64,000 bases of DNA from Bolinopsis microptera (taxonomy: Eukaryota; Ctenophora; Tentaculata; Lobata; Bolinopsidae), in the NCBI RefSeq assembly GCF_026151205.1, contig NC_087077.1, forward strand, positions 7,927,983 through 7,991,982, read 5' to 3'. The notes beneath the pieces were generated by a model. It had not been told where the DNA came from and did no database searches. It worked only from the letters and a program-made list of their open reading frames with translations. Shown in pieces: positions 1 to 10,720 of this stretch. The position numbers were made by a program, and so were the translations under genes. How positions within the stretch are numbered: the first letter of the stretch is position 1; every line of letters starts with the position of its first letter.

Positions 1-915
1 TTTACTCATTCACCTTCTGATCTATTGGACCTCAAAGCCAAACAACAAATTAAGACACATTTTTCGTTTTTAATATTTACCGATTTTTCCAAAATTTTGA
101 TAGGAATGTGCTAGTGACTTTTTGAAGGGTGAAAAATAACCGCAACTAGCACATTTATATATGAGTTATGAACAAAAAAACACCCTAAAATGCTTCCCTT
201 TGAAGTTATGGGAGAAAATGTGATTTTTTATCTGCAAAGCCAAAAAATCACATTTTCTCCCATAACTTCAAAGGGAAGCATTTTAGAGTGTTTTTTTGTT
301 TATAACTCATATATAAATGTGCTAGTTGCGGTTATTTTGCACCCTTCAAAAAGTCACTAGCACATTCCTATCAAAATTTTGGAAAAATCGGTAAATATTA
401 AAAACGAAAAATGTGTCTTAATTTGTTGTTTGGCTTTGAGGTCCAATAGATCAGAAGGTGAATGAGTAAAAACATTTTTGAGGGCATCAAAAACTGCGCC
501 AGAATTCAGAGAACAATTTGATGTCAAGCATCAAATAATCCGATCTTCCCTGACTGACTTTTTGTTAAAATAAGCCTGAAAAGGACAATTTTAGCTTTTT
601 GACTTTAAAAATTCATAACACACCAGCCTTTTTAGATACGATATCAAGATTTTACACACACCTTGAAATAGATGTGAATAAACGGCGAGCAAAATTTCAA
701 CCCGATACCGCAAGAAATGATTAACTTATAGCGTCTCAACCACAAAATAATTTTTTCCGAAAATGCACTCTTAACCAGGAAATGGTCGATTACAAAAATG
801 GGTATTCTCAAAATAATTTTTTTTGGTGTGGAAACGGTGCGCTAGAAGGTCACTGAACTGCCTATGAGGTCATTTGGTCTGGACGGCACAAACCACTGTT
901 TTGGTGTATGCCCCC
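1..915. mobile_element. TTAA-type non-autonomous element (family A), palindromic copy cut by the window edge
   Basis: Bases 1-228 and 242-470 form a near-perfect inverted repeat around a short centre. Bases 470-915 match, in reverse orientation, the complete family A element at 14084-14799. The right end is GGTGTATGCCCCC followed by TTAA (916-919), the same terminus and target seen at 14799/14800. The extra inverted arm at 1-228 makes this copy a foldback or composite version, and its left end lies outside the window. No transposase is visible. Confidence 0.8.
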
Positions 916-3029
916 TTAATATCGCTAAAGACATCAACAAACGACAATTTGGCTTTAAGAAAGGATGTTCAACCGAAGCAGCCCTTCATAAAGTTACTCA
1001 CACCATCGAGCGCAGGATAGCTAAGAAGGGATATGTCCTAGGCGTCTTTCTAGATATAGAGGGAGCTTTTGATAATGTCTCTTTCAAGGCTATTTCTGAC
1101 GCTATCAAGACCACGAAAGTGGATCTGGCCACAGCACAATGGATTATCAACATGGTAACTAACAGATTCATCACATTAAATCATAAGGATAAGTCGACAA
1201 GGGTTCGGATCCGGAGAGGGTGCCCTCAAGGTGGCATCCTTTCCCCTTTCCTCTGGAACCTGGTAGTCGATGATCTCCTGGCCTACACCGCAAGAGACAT
1301 ACCAGGTTATCTGCAAGCTTTTGCAGACGATCTGCTCTCTCTAGCGGAGGGGAATGATTTAGACATCATCTGGAACAGAACACGCAAAACCATCAACACA
1401 ATAGAAAAATGGTGCCAAACCAAAGATCTATCCATAAGCGCACTCAAAACACAAATAGTCATGTTTACCTGGAATAAGAAATGGACACTAAGACCTGTGG
1501 TGGTGGGTAACACCACTATAGGTCTATCCAAATCTGCCAAATTCCTAGGAGTGACCCTCGACAGCAAGCTCAATTTCAATGAACATATCACCAATACCAC
1601 CAAAAAAGCTACGGCATCCCTTATGCAATGTAGAAGAGCTGTCGGCCCCACTTGGGGTATGAGCCCTAAAACATGCAAATGGATGTACACCGCTGTCATC
1701 AGACCTATTCTATCATACTGCTGTAGTATATGGATTAGAGCAACCCAAACAGACACCAACGCGAGGAAGTTCAAACGAGTTCAGGCATTGGCATTGAGAA
1801 TGATGTCTGGTGCCATGCCTAGTACTCCCTTCATCGCACTGAACCACCTCACTAACACTCCAGATATCATACTTTTCCTGAGAGGTGAAGCAGCAAAGGG
1901 CACAGCCAGGCTTCAAGCCTATGGAAGCCTAACCCTCGAAACTATCGCCCCCAGAAAAGGTACCATCACAACTCACACCACTATCAACAAACAATTCATG
2001 GTAGATCTCAACATACCACCCAAAGCAGAGAGAGACCTATCTATACCAACCATGATGCTTGAACGACGCTTCACGGTCACCACTCCTGGAGCTGACAACA
2101 TTGGATATAGAGGCTCACTCCAAAACACCATCGACAACATCCCCAGTGAAACCATCACCTGCTACACAGACGGGTCACGCACAGACTCAGGTAGCGGGGC
2201 TGGTTATATTATCACCACAGACAACAACAACACTACACTAGATGAAAGATCATTCAAGCTTCCCGATTATTGCACTGTTTATCAAACAGAACTCACTGCC
2301 ATCATCGAAGCTTGTAAATATCTATCAACTTATACAAACACACACATCATCATATGGTCAGACAGTCTCTCCTCTATTCAAGCCATATCCTCACCTTCAA
2401 CGAGGAGTAGGACTACTAGAGACTGTTACGACACCCTCAATACACTCGGATCCACTAACACCTTAGAGATCAGATGGATAGCTGCACACATTGGATTGTG
2501 GGGTAATGAAAAAGCAGACGAGCTGGCCAAAAATGGTACAACCAGTGAATCCACTTTGAATTGCCCAATTCCACAATCTTACATCAAACGCCTGATCAAC
2601 GACAAAGTCACAAAACTTAATCAAGAATCATGGATTACTGATGGTCCCAGACACACTAAACTGACACTTGGACATAAAAACATCAACATCATCAAAAATC
2701 TCAACACTACACTCAGTAACAACAGACAAAATTATAGAACTGCAGTGCACCTCATCACGGGACATTGTGGCCTCAACAAACACCTACACACCATTCGCAA
2801 ATCAGACACAAGTGCTTGTCCTAAATGCGGCGACAAAGAGGAGACTGTCTCACACTTTCTCGGACAGTGCCCGGCTATTGCCCAAATAAGAGGTCAATAT
2901 TTCCGGGACTACTACCTCTCTGCCAATGACATATTCGACAACCAACACATCTCCACCATTGTCAACTTTACAAACCACACTAAACGCTTAGTGGTGCCAG
3001 AGGAGTTGGACCAGACAGGTGTAACATAA
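864..3029 (+). CDS. Non-LTR retrotransposon ORF2 C-terminal part: RT, RNase H and zinc knuckle
   Basis: This 721-codon open frame would copy LINE RNA into DNA. Only about the first 18 codons come from the adjacent TTAA element, and true LINE coding begins near 916 with NIAKDINKRQFGFKKG. RT motifs are intact: motif A LDIEGAFD (residues 63-70), motif B GCPQGGILSP (119-128), motif C FADD (153-156), motif E AKFLGVTLDS. An RNase H domain follows with CYTDGS (about 432), the TEL glutamate (about 475), WSDSLSS (about 498) and HIGLWGNEKADELAK (about 543-557). A C-terminal CPKCGDKEETVSHFLGQCP knuckle (about 652-670) closes the protein. RT followed by RNase H is the I-group arrangement (I, Nimb, Ingi, R1-like). 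The endonuclease and RT fingers are missing upstream. The lack of stops implies recent activity. Confidence 0.9.
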   Translation: MRSFGLDGTNHCFGVCPLNIAKDINKRQFGFKKGCSTEAALHKVTHTIERRIAKKGYVLGVFLDIEGAFDNVSFKAISDAIKTTKVDLATAQWIINMVTNRFITLNHKDKSTRVRIRRGCPQGGILSPFLWNLVVDDLLAYTARDIPGYLQAFADDLLSLAEGNDLDIIWNRTRKTINTIEKWCQTKDLSISALKTQIVMFTWNKKWTLRPVVVGNTTIGLSKSAKFLGVTLDSKLNFNEHITNTTKKATASLMQCRRAVGPTWGMSPKTCKWMYTAVIRPILSYCCSIWIRATQTDTNARKFKRVQALALRMMSGAMPSTPFIALNHLTNTPDIILFLRGEAAKGTARLQAYGSLTLETIAPRKGTITTHTTINKQFMVDLNIPPKAERDLSIPTMMLERRFTVTTPGADNIGYRGSLQNTIDNIPSETITCYTDGSRTDSGSGAGYIITTDNNNTTLDERSFKLPDYCTVYQTELTAIIEACKYLSTYTNTHIIIWSDSLSSIQAISSPSTRSRTTRDCYDTLNTLGSTNTLEIRWIAAHIGLWGNEKADELAKNGTTSESTLNCPIPQSYIKRLINDKVTKLNQESWITDGPRHTKLTLGHKNINIIKNLNTTLSNNRQNYRTAVHLITGHCGLNKHLHTIRKSDTSACPKCGDKEETVSHFLGQCPAIAQIRGQYFRDYYLSANDIFDNQHISTIVNFTNHTKRLVVPEELDQTGVT

Positions 3030-3265
3030 CGACTACTTTAACGCTGTCTTATTTCGCCTCTCTCTTCCACACTCAACCACCACTTAAGCGTTTATCTATG
3101 ACACACCCCACAACACTTACCATCATCCTTGATTACACATCTTGATTCCACTGGCATCCTCCCACAGGACTGCCATACCCCAGAGGTAGGCAAAGCATTC
3201 ATATGCTATCCTCTCGTGGGCCAACCAGGCCCAGCCTCTCTAAAAAAAAAAAAAAAGAAAAAAAA
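916..3265 (+). mobile_element. I-group LINE, 3' portion ending in poly(A)
   Basis: The element runs from the junction with the TTAA element through the open reading frame, a 3' UTR of about 210 bp (3030-3241) and an A-rich tail (3242-3265, A15 G A8). A second, short copy of the same 3' end lies at 42252-42335 inside an MFSD14 intron, which confirms that this is the family's 3' terminus. The 5' part is not in the window. Confidence 0.85.
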
Positions 3266-4604
3266 GGGGAGTCCTCAAGTCCAAAATTGTTTTTCGAGGG
3301 GTAGATGCGGACTTCGGAAAACCGAGTAACATGAAACGTGGAGAAAAGTGGTTTCAAGAAAAACATTTTTTAAAAGAATTCGGAAAACCGAAAAGCCAAC
3401 CCCCCGGTTGGCAGCCTTATATTTGCCCTTCCTAACAACTTAACCGTTTCCGGTCCGGCAAAATCCGATTAACCGGACAATAGATTGGTATCCGGCAAAA
3501 TCCGGTCCAGCAGCCAAAAGCCTATTCCGGACGGTTCCTAATCATGAAGGTTTAGAATTTGACGAATTTGTATCCCCTCCCCCCTCCATTATCAACCGTA
3601 ATCAAAACCCACCATCCCCCCCCCCCTCCTGACAGCAAAATTACGTAATCATAGCCTGATTTTTGACTTTTTTACCCTGGAAACACTTTTCTTTGTACGT
3701 TTCATGCTACCCTGATCATTATGAGCCGAAATTATTGCTCTAATATATCCGACAACTTAGAGTTTTACACTAAAGTGATAATACTGTCCGAAATATTGGC
3801 TCTTGAACATGAAGAAAGCATATTGTGTCAACTTGAGGTTTGAGTAGCACTCCAAGTTAGGATATGAAGATGAAACCTTCGGTTACGGCTGCATCATGGG
3901 CATACAATAATAAAATGTTAAAGTAAGGGACACCCTGTACTTTCGCTTTAGTCGATGTTGTAGCACAATGAACAAGACTTATCTGCTAGCAGCTAGTGTT
4001 ACCCGTGGTACAGTTAAGTAAGACAGTTAAGTAAGACTTTGATCATTTATTTATGAATAAATATTATAAATATTCGACAGATCTTTTTTCACTTTTCTTG
4101 TGCACCAGAACAACAGATGCTAGCTTTCATTCCTCCGGCATACATCCAGTCACAAAAGAGGTATGTAACTTGAGATTTGAGTAGCATCGTTGCTAGGGAC
4201 ATTCTGAATTTTCACTTTATTTTGATGTTGTAAAACATGACTTATCTGCTGCTAGGTAGACTTTAATCATTCATTTATTAATATGTATTATTATAAATAT
4301 TCATTGACAGCAAATTAAAAGGATGCATATTTTTATTGGGATTGATCATCATGTCACCTTGCCCAATTTGGATTTAGCCCGACTTTTGTTTTGTATAATA
4401 ATTGGAATTTTGCTGCTTGCCAGTTGTCACACGTTGTCACTTGTCGAGGCCCAACTTTCACAACTTTTTTATAAGATTCTCTATTCTTATTGAGTGTATC
4501 AAATATCAACTGTTTGATACCATCTTAATTCTCATAGCTTTATGGTTCCAATAAAATGAAAAGACAATAAATCAGCCTCCCAGAGAAAGATTACAATCAA
4601 CAGT
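3266..4604. other. Intergenic; diverged tandem duplication at about 3830-4312
   Basis: No coding region is supported. Two diverged copies of a roughly 250-300 bp block start at about 3832 and 4168. Both contain TTGAGxTTTGAGTAGCA, then GACTTATCTGCT, then an AT-rich stretch ending TATTATAAATATTC. The first copy also reads GGGACACCCTGTAC (about 3927), which resembles a mariner-type end, but no partner was found. Short GC-rich CCGGCAAAATCCG repeats occur at about 3450-3520. Confidence 0.5.
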
Positions 4605-6742
4605 ATGGTATATAATGTAGAGGAGAGCGCCTGTTTGAGTAAAAACGAAACATGCATTTTCAGAGTCGTTAACGTGAGTTTTGTTTAAAGGAAATCCTTC
4701 TTTAATAAGTTCTTTACAGAGCAATATATATAGTGTTTTGAGTCAAAAGTTTTGACAAGCTAGGCTTATTTGCCGATGCACAATCACAACATTTTGATTA
4801 TTTCAGGGGAGTGTTTTGACATTCATTGGTAGCACGGGAACTATTCTCAGTGCTTTTACAATATACTGCCTTATCAAACATGTTAAGCTACCAAGACGTC
4901 AGGTAATCTAAATTGGTCACTCATTTCCACTACTTATAAATCTACAGGATTTACTTTTGGAAATTGGACGATGTTCTATATATAATCTCGGCATATTACA
5001 ACAACTCCGAAATTACTTAGAATCGACAGTTATATCTAATCATCAGGTCAAGTTTACGAAATATCAAAAATTGCAGATATCATACCACTTTAATGACAAA
5101 ATAAATCCCCCAGAATTTGTTCTTATTGAACTTGGCAGTGAGTGATGTTTTGATAGCAATGCTAGGACTCGTCAGAGGTCTTGGAATCATCTCATCGACA
5201 TTTGTTGGGTATGACAGTGATACCCATGAGCAGAATTGGTGGTGTTCTGCATATACTTTCATCGGAAACACTATTTGGCGAGTACATTTTGTAACACTAC
5301 ACATTTCAACAAAGAACTCGCAAATTATTTAAACCACTCCCGTTTTATCATTTTAGATGAGTGAATTGTTATGAATTTTTAACATGATCACAATTATGTA
5401 CCTATTCTAAATCGGAATTATTAGAATTAGAATTAGAATTAGAATTAGAATTAGAATTAGAATTAGAATTAGAATTAGAATTAGAATTAGAATTAGAATT
5501 AGAATTAGAATTAGAATTAGAATTAGAATTAGAATTAGAATTAGAATTAGAATTAGAATTTACAGGATGTCTCCAATGCTGATGTTGGTACCTCTCACAT
5601 TTGATCGGTTCATTGCATTGGTGGTTCCTATGTGGTATGAACCGTTGATGCACACCAAAAATTGCAAGATCTTGATTGCAGTGGCCTGGGTTATACTCAG
5701 TGCTCCCCTTATAACTGATACTGTACTTATTAGTACAGGTTCTGAGGTTTGCCTTAGATTAATTTTAAAAGTTTGTTGACCAGTAGTACCAGTTCTAAAT
5801 TTAGATCTTAATAATATCATGCATAGTTTTTAATTGTTTATTATGAGATAAATATAGTAATTAACAATTAAATTCATTTCAGATGGTGTACCAAGCATCA
5901 TATCATAGATGTATCTTTGAAATAGATCATATGTGGAAGAAGATTACTTTTGTCTTGCTACCTTTTTTAGCAATAATCATTATGTATGCTTTGATGTTAT
6001 TTTTCGTCAAACGAGCCAAGATAGAAACAAAGAAGCTCCTCATCATGACTACCCTTATAATAGCTACTGGATTGATAGCTCAAATACCGGATCAACTGCT
6101 TATAGCATTTAGGGTAAGTCACTGGGAGTACAATATGATATGTATACAATATGATATGTATACATGAATGGTAGAACACAATTCCAAGAAGTATCTTAAA
6201 ATTTAAATTTCATGGCGAACAAATTAGGAAGTCAACAGGGAATGAGTAATAATTAAAATAACTCAAATATTAACTTTTGCAGGTTCGAATGTCCTATGAG
6301 GTGGCCCAGGTCACTACAGTAACGTTCTGGTACATAAATTCCATCTTGAATCCAATAATATATTTTGGTATGAACAAGCAGACCCAGAAGAATTTAGCAG
6401 GTAGTTTGACTATTCAAAGTGGTAGATTAAAAAAATAAAATAAAATAGTTGTTTTTGACTATCTGGGGTTGAACAGAGTTTCGGCCTTTCTTTCCTTTTC
6501 GAATCATTGTACATTGATATAAGAACTGTACAAAAATATGCTTCATTTATTAAAAACAGACATTTTCAGATACCAAGGTGGGACAGAAGATTTCCAATGT
6601 TGCTCGTAGGATAAGCACTGTCAGTGATTCTGATGTTTCAGTTGTCATAGCAAGAAGACTAAGCAGCTCGGAGGATTGGCATACAGCAACAATAATTCCT
6701 ATGCAGGCTATAGTGGAAACACCAGATCATGGAATTAATTAG
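4605..6742 (+). CDS. Class A (rhodopsin-like) G-protein-coupled receptor, seven exons, 343 aa
   Basis: Coding exons: 4605-4673, 4807-4902, 5114-5277, 5566-5746, 5883-6113, 6283-6400, 6570-6742 (stop). The short N-terminus carries a possible N-glycosylation site (KNET). TM1 and the first intracellular loop end KHVKLPRR. TM2 has NLAVSD, the LAxxD sodium-site aspartate. TM3 starts at WWC and ends in DRF in place of DRY. TM4 carries VAW. The second extracellular loop has a cysteine (YHRC). TM6 lacks CWxP. TM7 has NSILNPIIY, the NPxxY switch, followed by helix 8 and a Ser/Thr-rich tail. All junctions keep phase. The third intron needs a GC donor, and the 24-residue spacing from the TM3 cysteine to the D of DRF fits that model. 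It is predicted to act at the plasma membrane. Ligand and subfamily are unknown. Confidence 0.85.
5420..5561. repeat. (TTAGAA)n microsatellite, about 23 units
   Basis: A hexamer array fills half of GPCR intron 3 and ends five bases before the 3' splice site AG at 5564-5565. It reads as Asn-Ser repeats on the opposite strand, but that is an artefact of the repeat. Confidence 0.95.
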
Positions 6743-6781
6743 ACCTCATAAATTTACCAACATTCAGTAAGTTTTAAATTT

Positions 6782-6886
6782 CCTCCCAGACCTTCTAAAC
6801 ATTTCCTCTTTGGGACCAAAATTTTTCTTCGAAAATGTTTTCCAGTCAGACTTGCAGACTGGAGTGTTTCTGGATGTTAGTGAATT
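6782..6886 (+). repeat. Fragment of a dispersed repeat also present at about 61324-61402
   Basis: TTTCCTCCCAG, then CTTGCAGACTGGAGTG and TTTCTGGATGT, also occur in the same order at 61334-61398. It lies between the GPCR stop codon and the TM9SF2 fragment. Confidence 0.5.
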
Positions 6887-6905
6887 TATATAGTTGAATA
6901 TGAAT

Positions 6906-6956
6906 TGGAACACTTATCAAGTTAGATAAGAATAATCTAACTTGATAAGTGTTCCA
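6906..6956. repeat. Perfect 22-bp inverted repeat with a 7-nt loop
   Basis: Arms 6906-6927 and 6935-6956 (TGGAACACTTATCAAGTTAGAT and its complement) are exactly complementary around AAGAATA. Transcribed either way it would fold into a strong hairpin. It could be a tiny TIR element or an RNA hairpin. Confidence 0.85.
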
Positions 6957-6999
6957 TAATATTACTAATATACCGACTAAGGTAATATGTTGTACATAC

Positions 7000-8076
7000 C
7001 TGGTATTCAGAGACATGATATCTGTCACCAAAGAGAACCTGAAATCAAATGTTTAGATACAATGGGATGTTTAGATATTTCAATATTGGTAAAAACATGA
7101 TAATTCTGATGAATGAGACTAAACTTGCTTGTAGATAACATTTTTTTAGGTTTGAAATTTAGAATATGATCAGAAATAATTATATACCTGTCCTAAGTTT
7201 TCTGATGGAGGGGCTTTAGATTTGTCGATTGGACAAAAATCGAACCTGAAATTATATGTGAACTTTACCAGGCCGGGGGGAGGGGGATCAAAAAGAAAAA
7301 GTATTACAACAATAATACATTTTCGTGTTATTTTTACTGTGGTAACTATTTAAAAGATTAAATAAACTTTAATATAGTGGCATGGCTAGGTCTTTGTGTG
7401 TTATCTTTTCGAGTATCCTCTTAAATCATTATTTGGTTTGCTTTAGTTCGGTGTGTCAATCAATTATATTGTATGTATATTGTATATTATAGCACTATTG
7501 CCATTTTTCTTTGCCCGTTAATCTGAGATAACACTTTATTTGGTATTTTTTTAATTTTATGATACCCGGATGCAATGTTTGTTTTAAACTTTCTGCTCCA
7601 ATGAGGGATTGTATGGTTTAAACTCGTAGTTATAATATCTTTTACAATATCTTTGCGCATTGTGCCATAATAGCAGTAAATATCTTACTTTGTGTAATCA
7701 TAGGGAATGGCTGACTCTGTAGAGTCCAATCGATTAACAAGCACCGGTAGGATGGTGTTCTGAAAATAGTACATTTATTATTTGTAATCGGCGCGGTATG
7801 GACTAAAGAATTGCAGATTATTAACAAACTACTGTGCTCTTTATTTCTATGAAGAAAAAAACTGCATCGAAGATAGTAATTAACAGCAATAGGCACATGA
7901 ATAATGAAAATAATAGCACAAGTTATAAGCAGTCACACTGAAACAGATAATTAACTAGAATTTACCTTGCATGTATCTGTGGGAACCGCACAGTAGTTTA
8001 CTGGTGCAATGGCTGGGAGATAAAAAGCGAGGCAGGAGTTGATGAGAAATAGGAGTAACAACATGTGATTTCTCAT
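7000..8076 (-). CDS. TM9SF2: TM9SF2-type nonaspanin, first four coding exons only
   Basis: TM9SF2 is a nine-TM endosomal/Golgi membrane protein. Exons on the minus strand: 8076-7966 (37 codons), 7759-7689, 7245-7188, 7038-7000, all with GT-AG borders and matching phases (0, 2, 0). Exon 1 encodes a signal peptide (MRNHMLLLLFLINSCLA) and the family hallmark FYLPAIAPVNYC. Exon 2 gives LVNRLDSTESAIPYDYTK. Exon 3 gives FDFCPIDKSK and PPSENLGQ. Exon 4 gives VLFGDRYHVSEYQ. These follow the order of the TM9SF2 luminal N-terminus. The last donor (GTATGT) points left into the oppositely oriented GPCR gene, and I found no exon for the remaining roughly 500 residues. It may be a truncated duplicate, or the rest may lie beyond the window. 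Confidence 0.85.
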
Positions 8077-8892
8077 GGCCTAAATGAGATAAGTTAAGAT
8101 TTATGTGTAAGTATAGTGAAAATGAAACTTCCATAAACAAAATTATCAAAGTTGGGGGTTACAATTTATGATACATCTGGGCCATGTTACAACCAATGCA
8201 AATCCCATTATTAATTAACTAGTATAACCCATGCCTACGGCCGGGATATCACTATCGCAGTTGAAATGCAAAAGTATAAACCTGTTTATTATATTCGTAA
8301 ACATGCATTTTCGTAGCTAAAACATTGCGAAAGTATGAACTTGCTCAGTCCAAACAGACCACAATTTAATTCTGAGTGCCCCTCATATTAGGTGATAATC
8401 AATGATTATTTTGTTTCTCGGATTTACAAATTTTTGGTATCATGGTATAGTTCTAACGATGATGAGATCAGAACACGCGGCCATAATTCTGGGAAAAGTT
8501 GCATTGTTGGAATATCGTGATTCTAAAACGGCCTTGAATCAAAAAAAGTGTTACGAAAAAACGGCGTTAAATTATGAAACAAATGGTTTAGGCCTAGATT
8601 TCTTTATGCCAGCTAAGTCTAATGCTAACAATGTTGGTTGTTAACAGGGCCGAGAATCGAGATGTCAAATGATGGACTTACATGGCAAGCCATGCTGGTA
8701 AACTTCTTTAAAATGGGCTGGTATCTTTCATATATATGGTAAAACAGTGCACAGATGCAGCAGTGGCTCCAAAACATATATAATGTATCATTGTGTAACA
8801 TCTGATTTGCCTAGAACTGACATCCTAGATTATCAACACTCACTCTAGGCCAGCCCAACTGTTCATGTGACATCAAAAAAAATTTCAACGAC
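8077..8892. other. Intergenic, nothing recognised
   Basis: No exon, RNA gene or repeat with a partner in this window could be supported. An 80-codon open frame at 8402-8644 has no protein-like signature. Confidence 0.4.
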
Positions 8893-9925
8893 ATGAAGTT
8901 GTGTGTCACCGGATCAATCATCAGGTGCTTTGCAGATGATACCCGAATTCTACGGCACATCTATAGCCTAGCAGATGCTGAGATATTACAGCATGATCTC
9001 AACTGTGTCGCTAAGTGGGCAAAATGCAACAACATGGCACTTTACGAGGATAAATTTGAGCTACTTGTCCACAAACATTGTCCTCAAAACACCTTGCTAT
9101 ACCACCCATTTGCCATCCTAACCCAAGTAATAAGTCTCAGACGGCAACATGTTACACCCTTCCAAAGTGGTTAAGGATTTAGGGGTGATGGTTTCAGCTG
9201 ACTTATCCTGGAGTCCCCACGTTACCCTTATAGCCGAACGTGCTCGTAAAGTTGCTGCTTGGTTTCTGAATGCGTTTAAAACGAGGAACAAAGTCACCAT
9301 GCTGACCCTTTACAAATCTCTCATCAGCAGCCATCTCGAGTACTGTTGCCCCTTATAGAATATTAGCAAGAATAAGGACGTCCAACAACTGGAAGGGGTT
9401 CAGCGCAAGTTCACAACAAGAATAGATGGCCTGCAGTTAGATTTAGAATAGATTTTAAGATTGCCCTACTTGCCTACAAGTGTTTAAATAATATAGCTCC
9501 TCCTTACTTAAAAGAGTTGATATCTCCTAGGCAGCAAAGTTTTAAAAATGTACGTCTTGATAATGATTATTTTTACCTTAGTTTTCCGCCCTCTCCTAAC
9601 TATGTAAACACAGAGAAAGCTTTTAGTCACTGTGCAGTTAAAGTATTTAATTCCTTGCCATACGACATAAGATCAGCTGAGTCAGTTACATCTTTCAAGA
9701 CCAAACTTAAAACATACTTCTTTTCTCTAGCATTTGATTGATTTTGCATTTACATAGGTAAAATGAACTTGTCATGTCTAATTTTCAATTAAACTAAGCT
9801 CAGTTAATGTAAGAGCCGCTTTAGAAAGCACTGGAGTTTATCTCCAGGATTAAATTATATCGAGTTATATGATTTAGCTATAAGGCGGTTTATAAATGTT
9901 GTAATTATTATTATTATTATCTAAA
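8893..9925 (+). pseudogene. Decayed CR1/L2-like non-LTR retrotransposon fragment
   Basis: Pieces of reverse transcriptase appear in shifting frames: CFADDTRI (motif C) at about 8928, KVVKDLGVMVSADLSWSPH (motif E region) at about 9158, then SLISSHLEYCCPL ending in a stop at 9358. From about 9436 a different frame reads FKIALLAYKCLNNIAPPYL and continues to KTYFFSLAFD at 9741, the usual C-terminal block of these elements. The 3' end is an (ATT)n tail at about 9903-9919. Frameshifts and stops show that it is dead. Confidence 0.75.
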
Positions 9926-9984
9926 CTACTGGCAGAGACTCAAGGCCTTAAATTTGATGTCGTTGCATCATCCACAAGTGATAA

Positions 9985-10179
9985 GTGCTACACGGCAAGT
10001 GCCAAAATGATGTCAACATCCAGTTTTCCGCTACACTCCGACATGTCCAAAACGAAGCTATTCCCACTCTGAATAAATCTAGCAGTCAGCTCTACCAAAC
10101 GCTCTACGACAATTCGTGTGCAGTAATTGGACCTCGATTGTGGAACTTAATCCCACCAAACATGCATACTACTAAGTAA
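9985..10179 (+). pseudogene. Second LINE C-terminal remnant
   Basis: A 64-codon open stretch ends CAVIGPRLWNLIPPN, matching the conserved GP+LWN-LP block at the C-terminus of CR1/Jockey-like ORF2 proteins. It lies just after the (ATT)n tail of the preceding fragment, so it belongs to a separate insertion. Confidence 0.6.
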
Positions 10180-10259
10180 AGTTATGACCCGTCGAAAAAA
10201 TTTGATTTCATCATAAAATACACATGAAATTTCAAACACGCCAATAATTCTGACACCCT

Positions 10260-10720
10260 GCTGTATGAATAGAACCTGTGCGCGGCGCTTACAGCTGCAC
10301 CTAAGGATTTCTAAGCAATGTATGGCTGTGTGCGCGGCGGGCTGTACAGAAATATGTTTTAAATTATTTTGCTTCTGAAATTTCGGCTCTAGTAATTAAG
10401 AAATGCGACATGTAATTGTAAGATAACAATTAAATAGATCCTGTGCGCGGCGCCTACAGCTGACCTACGAATTTCTGAACAATTGAAAATTGTGGCTGTG
10501 TGCGCGGCGTACTGTATATGTGTTTGAAATTGAAATTTGAATTTATTTATGTATATAACATTATGTATTGATTGTTTTGTGGTAAATAAAAAATTTTTCT
10601 TTCCTAAAAAAAAAAAAATTTTTCTTTCCTATATGGTTGAAATTCAAATTTGAATTTATTTAGGAATATAACATTTTGTATTGATTGTTTTGTGGTAAAT
10701 ACAAATTTGTTTTTCTTTAA
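10260..10720. repeat. Two consecutive tandem duplications
   Basis: A block of about 170 bp starting AATAGAxCCTGTGCGCGGCG occurs at about 10268 and 10432. Each copy also contains GGCTGTGTGCGCGGCG. Next, a block of about 100 bp with AAATTTGAATTTATTTA and TTGATTGTTTTGTGGTAAAT occurs at about 10535 and 10645, joined by an A-run. Confidence 0.75.

Noticed and set aside
5420-5561. Internal telomere-like array
   Set aside because: The unit is TTAGAA, not the metazoan TTAGGG, and it is uniform; treated as a simple microsatellite.
5402-5653. Asn-Ser repeat protein on the minus strand
   Set aside because: It is the antisense reading of the (TTAGAA)n microsatellite in a GPCR intron.
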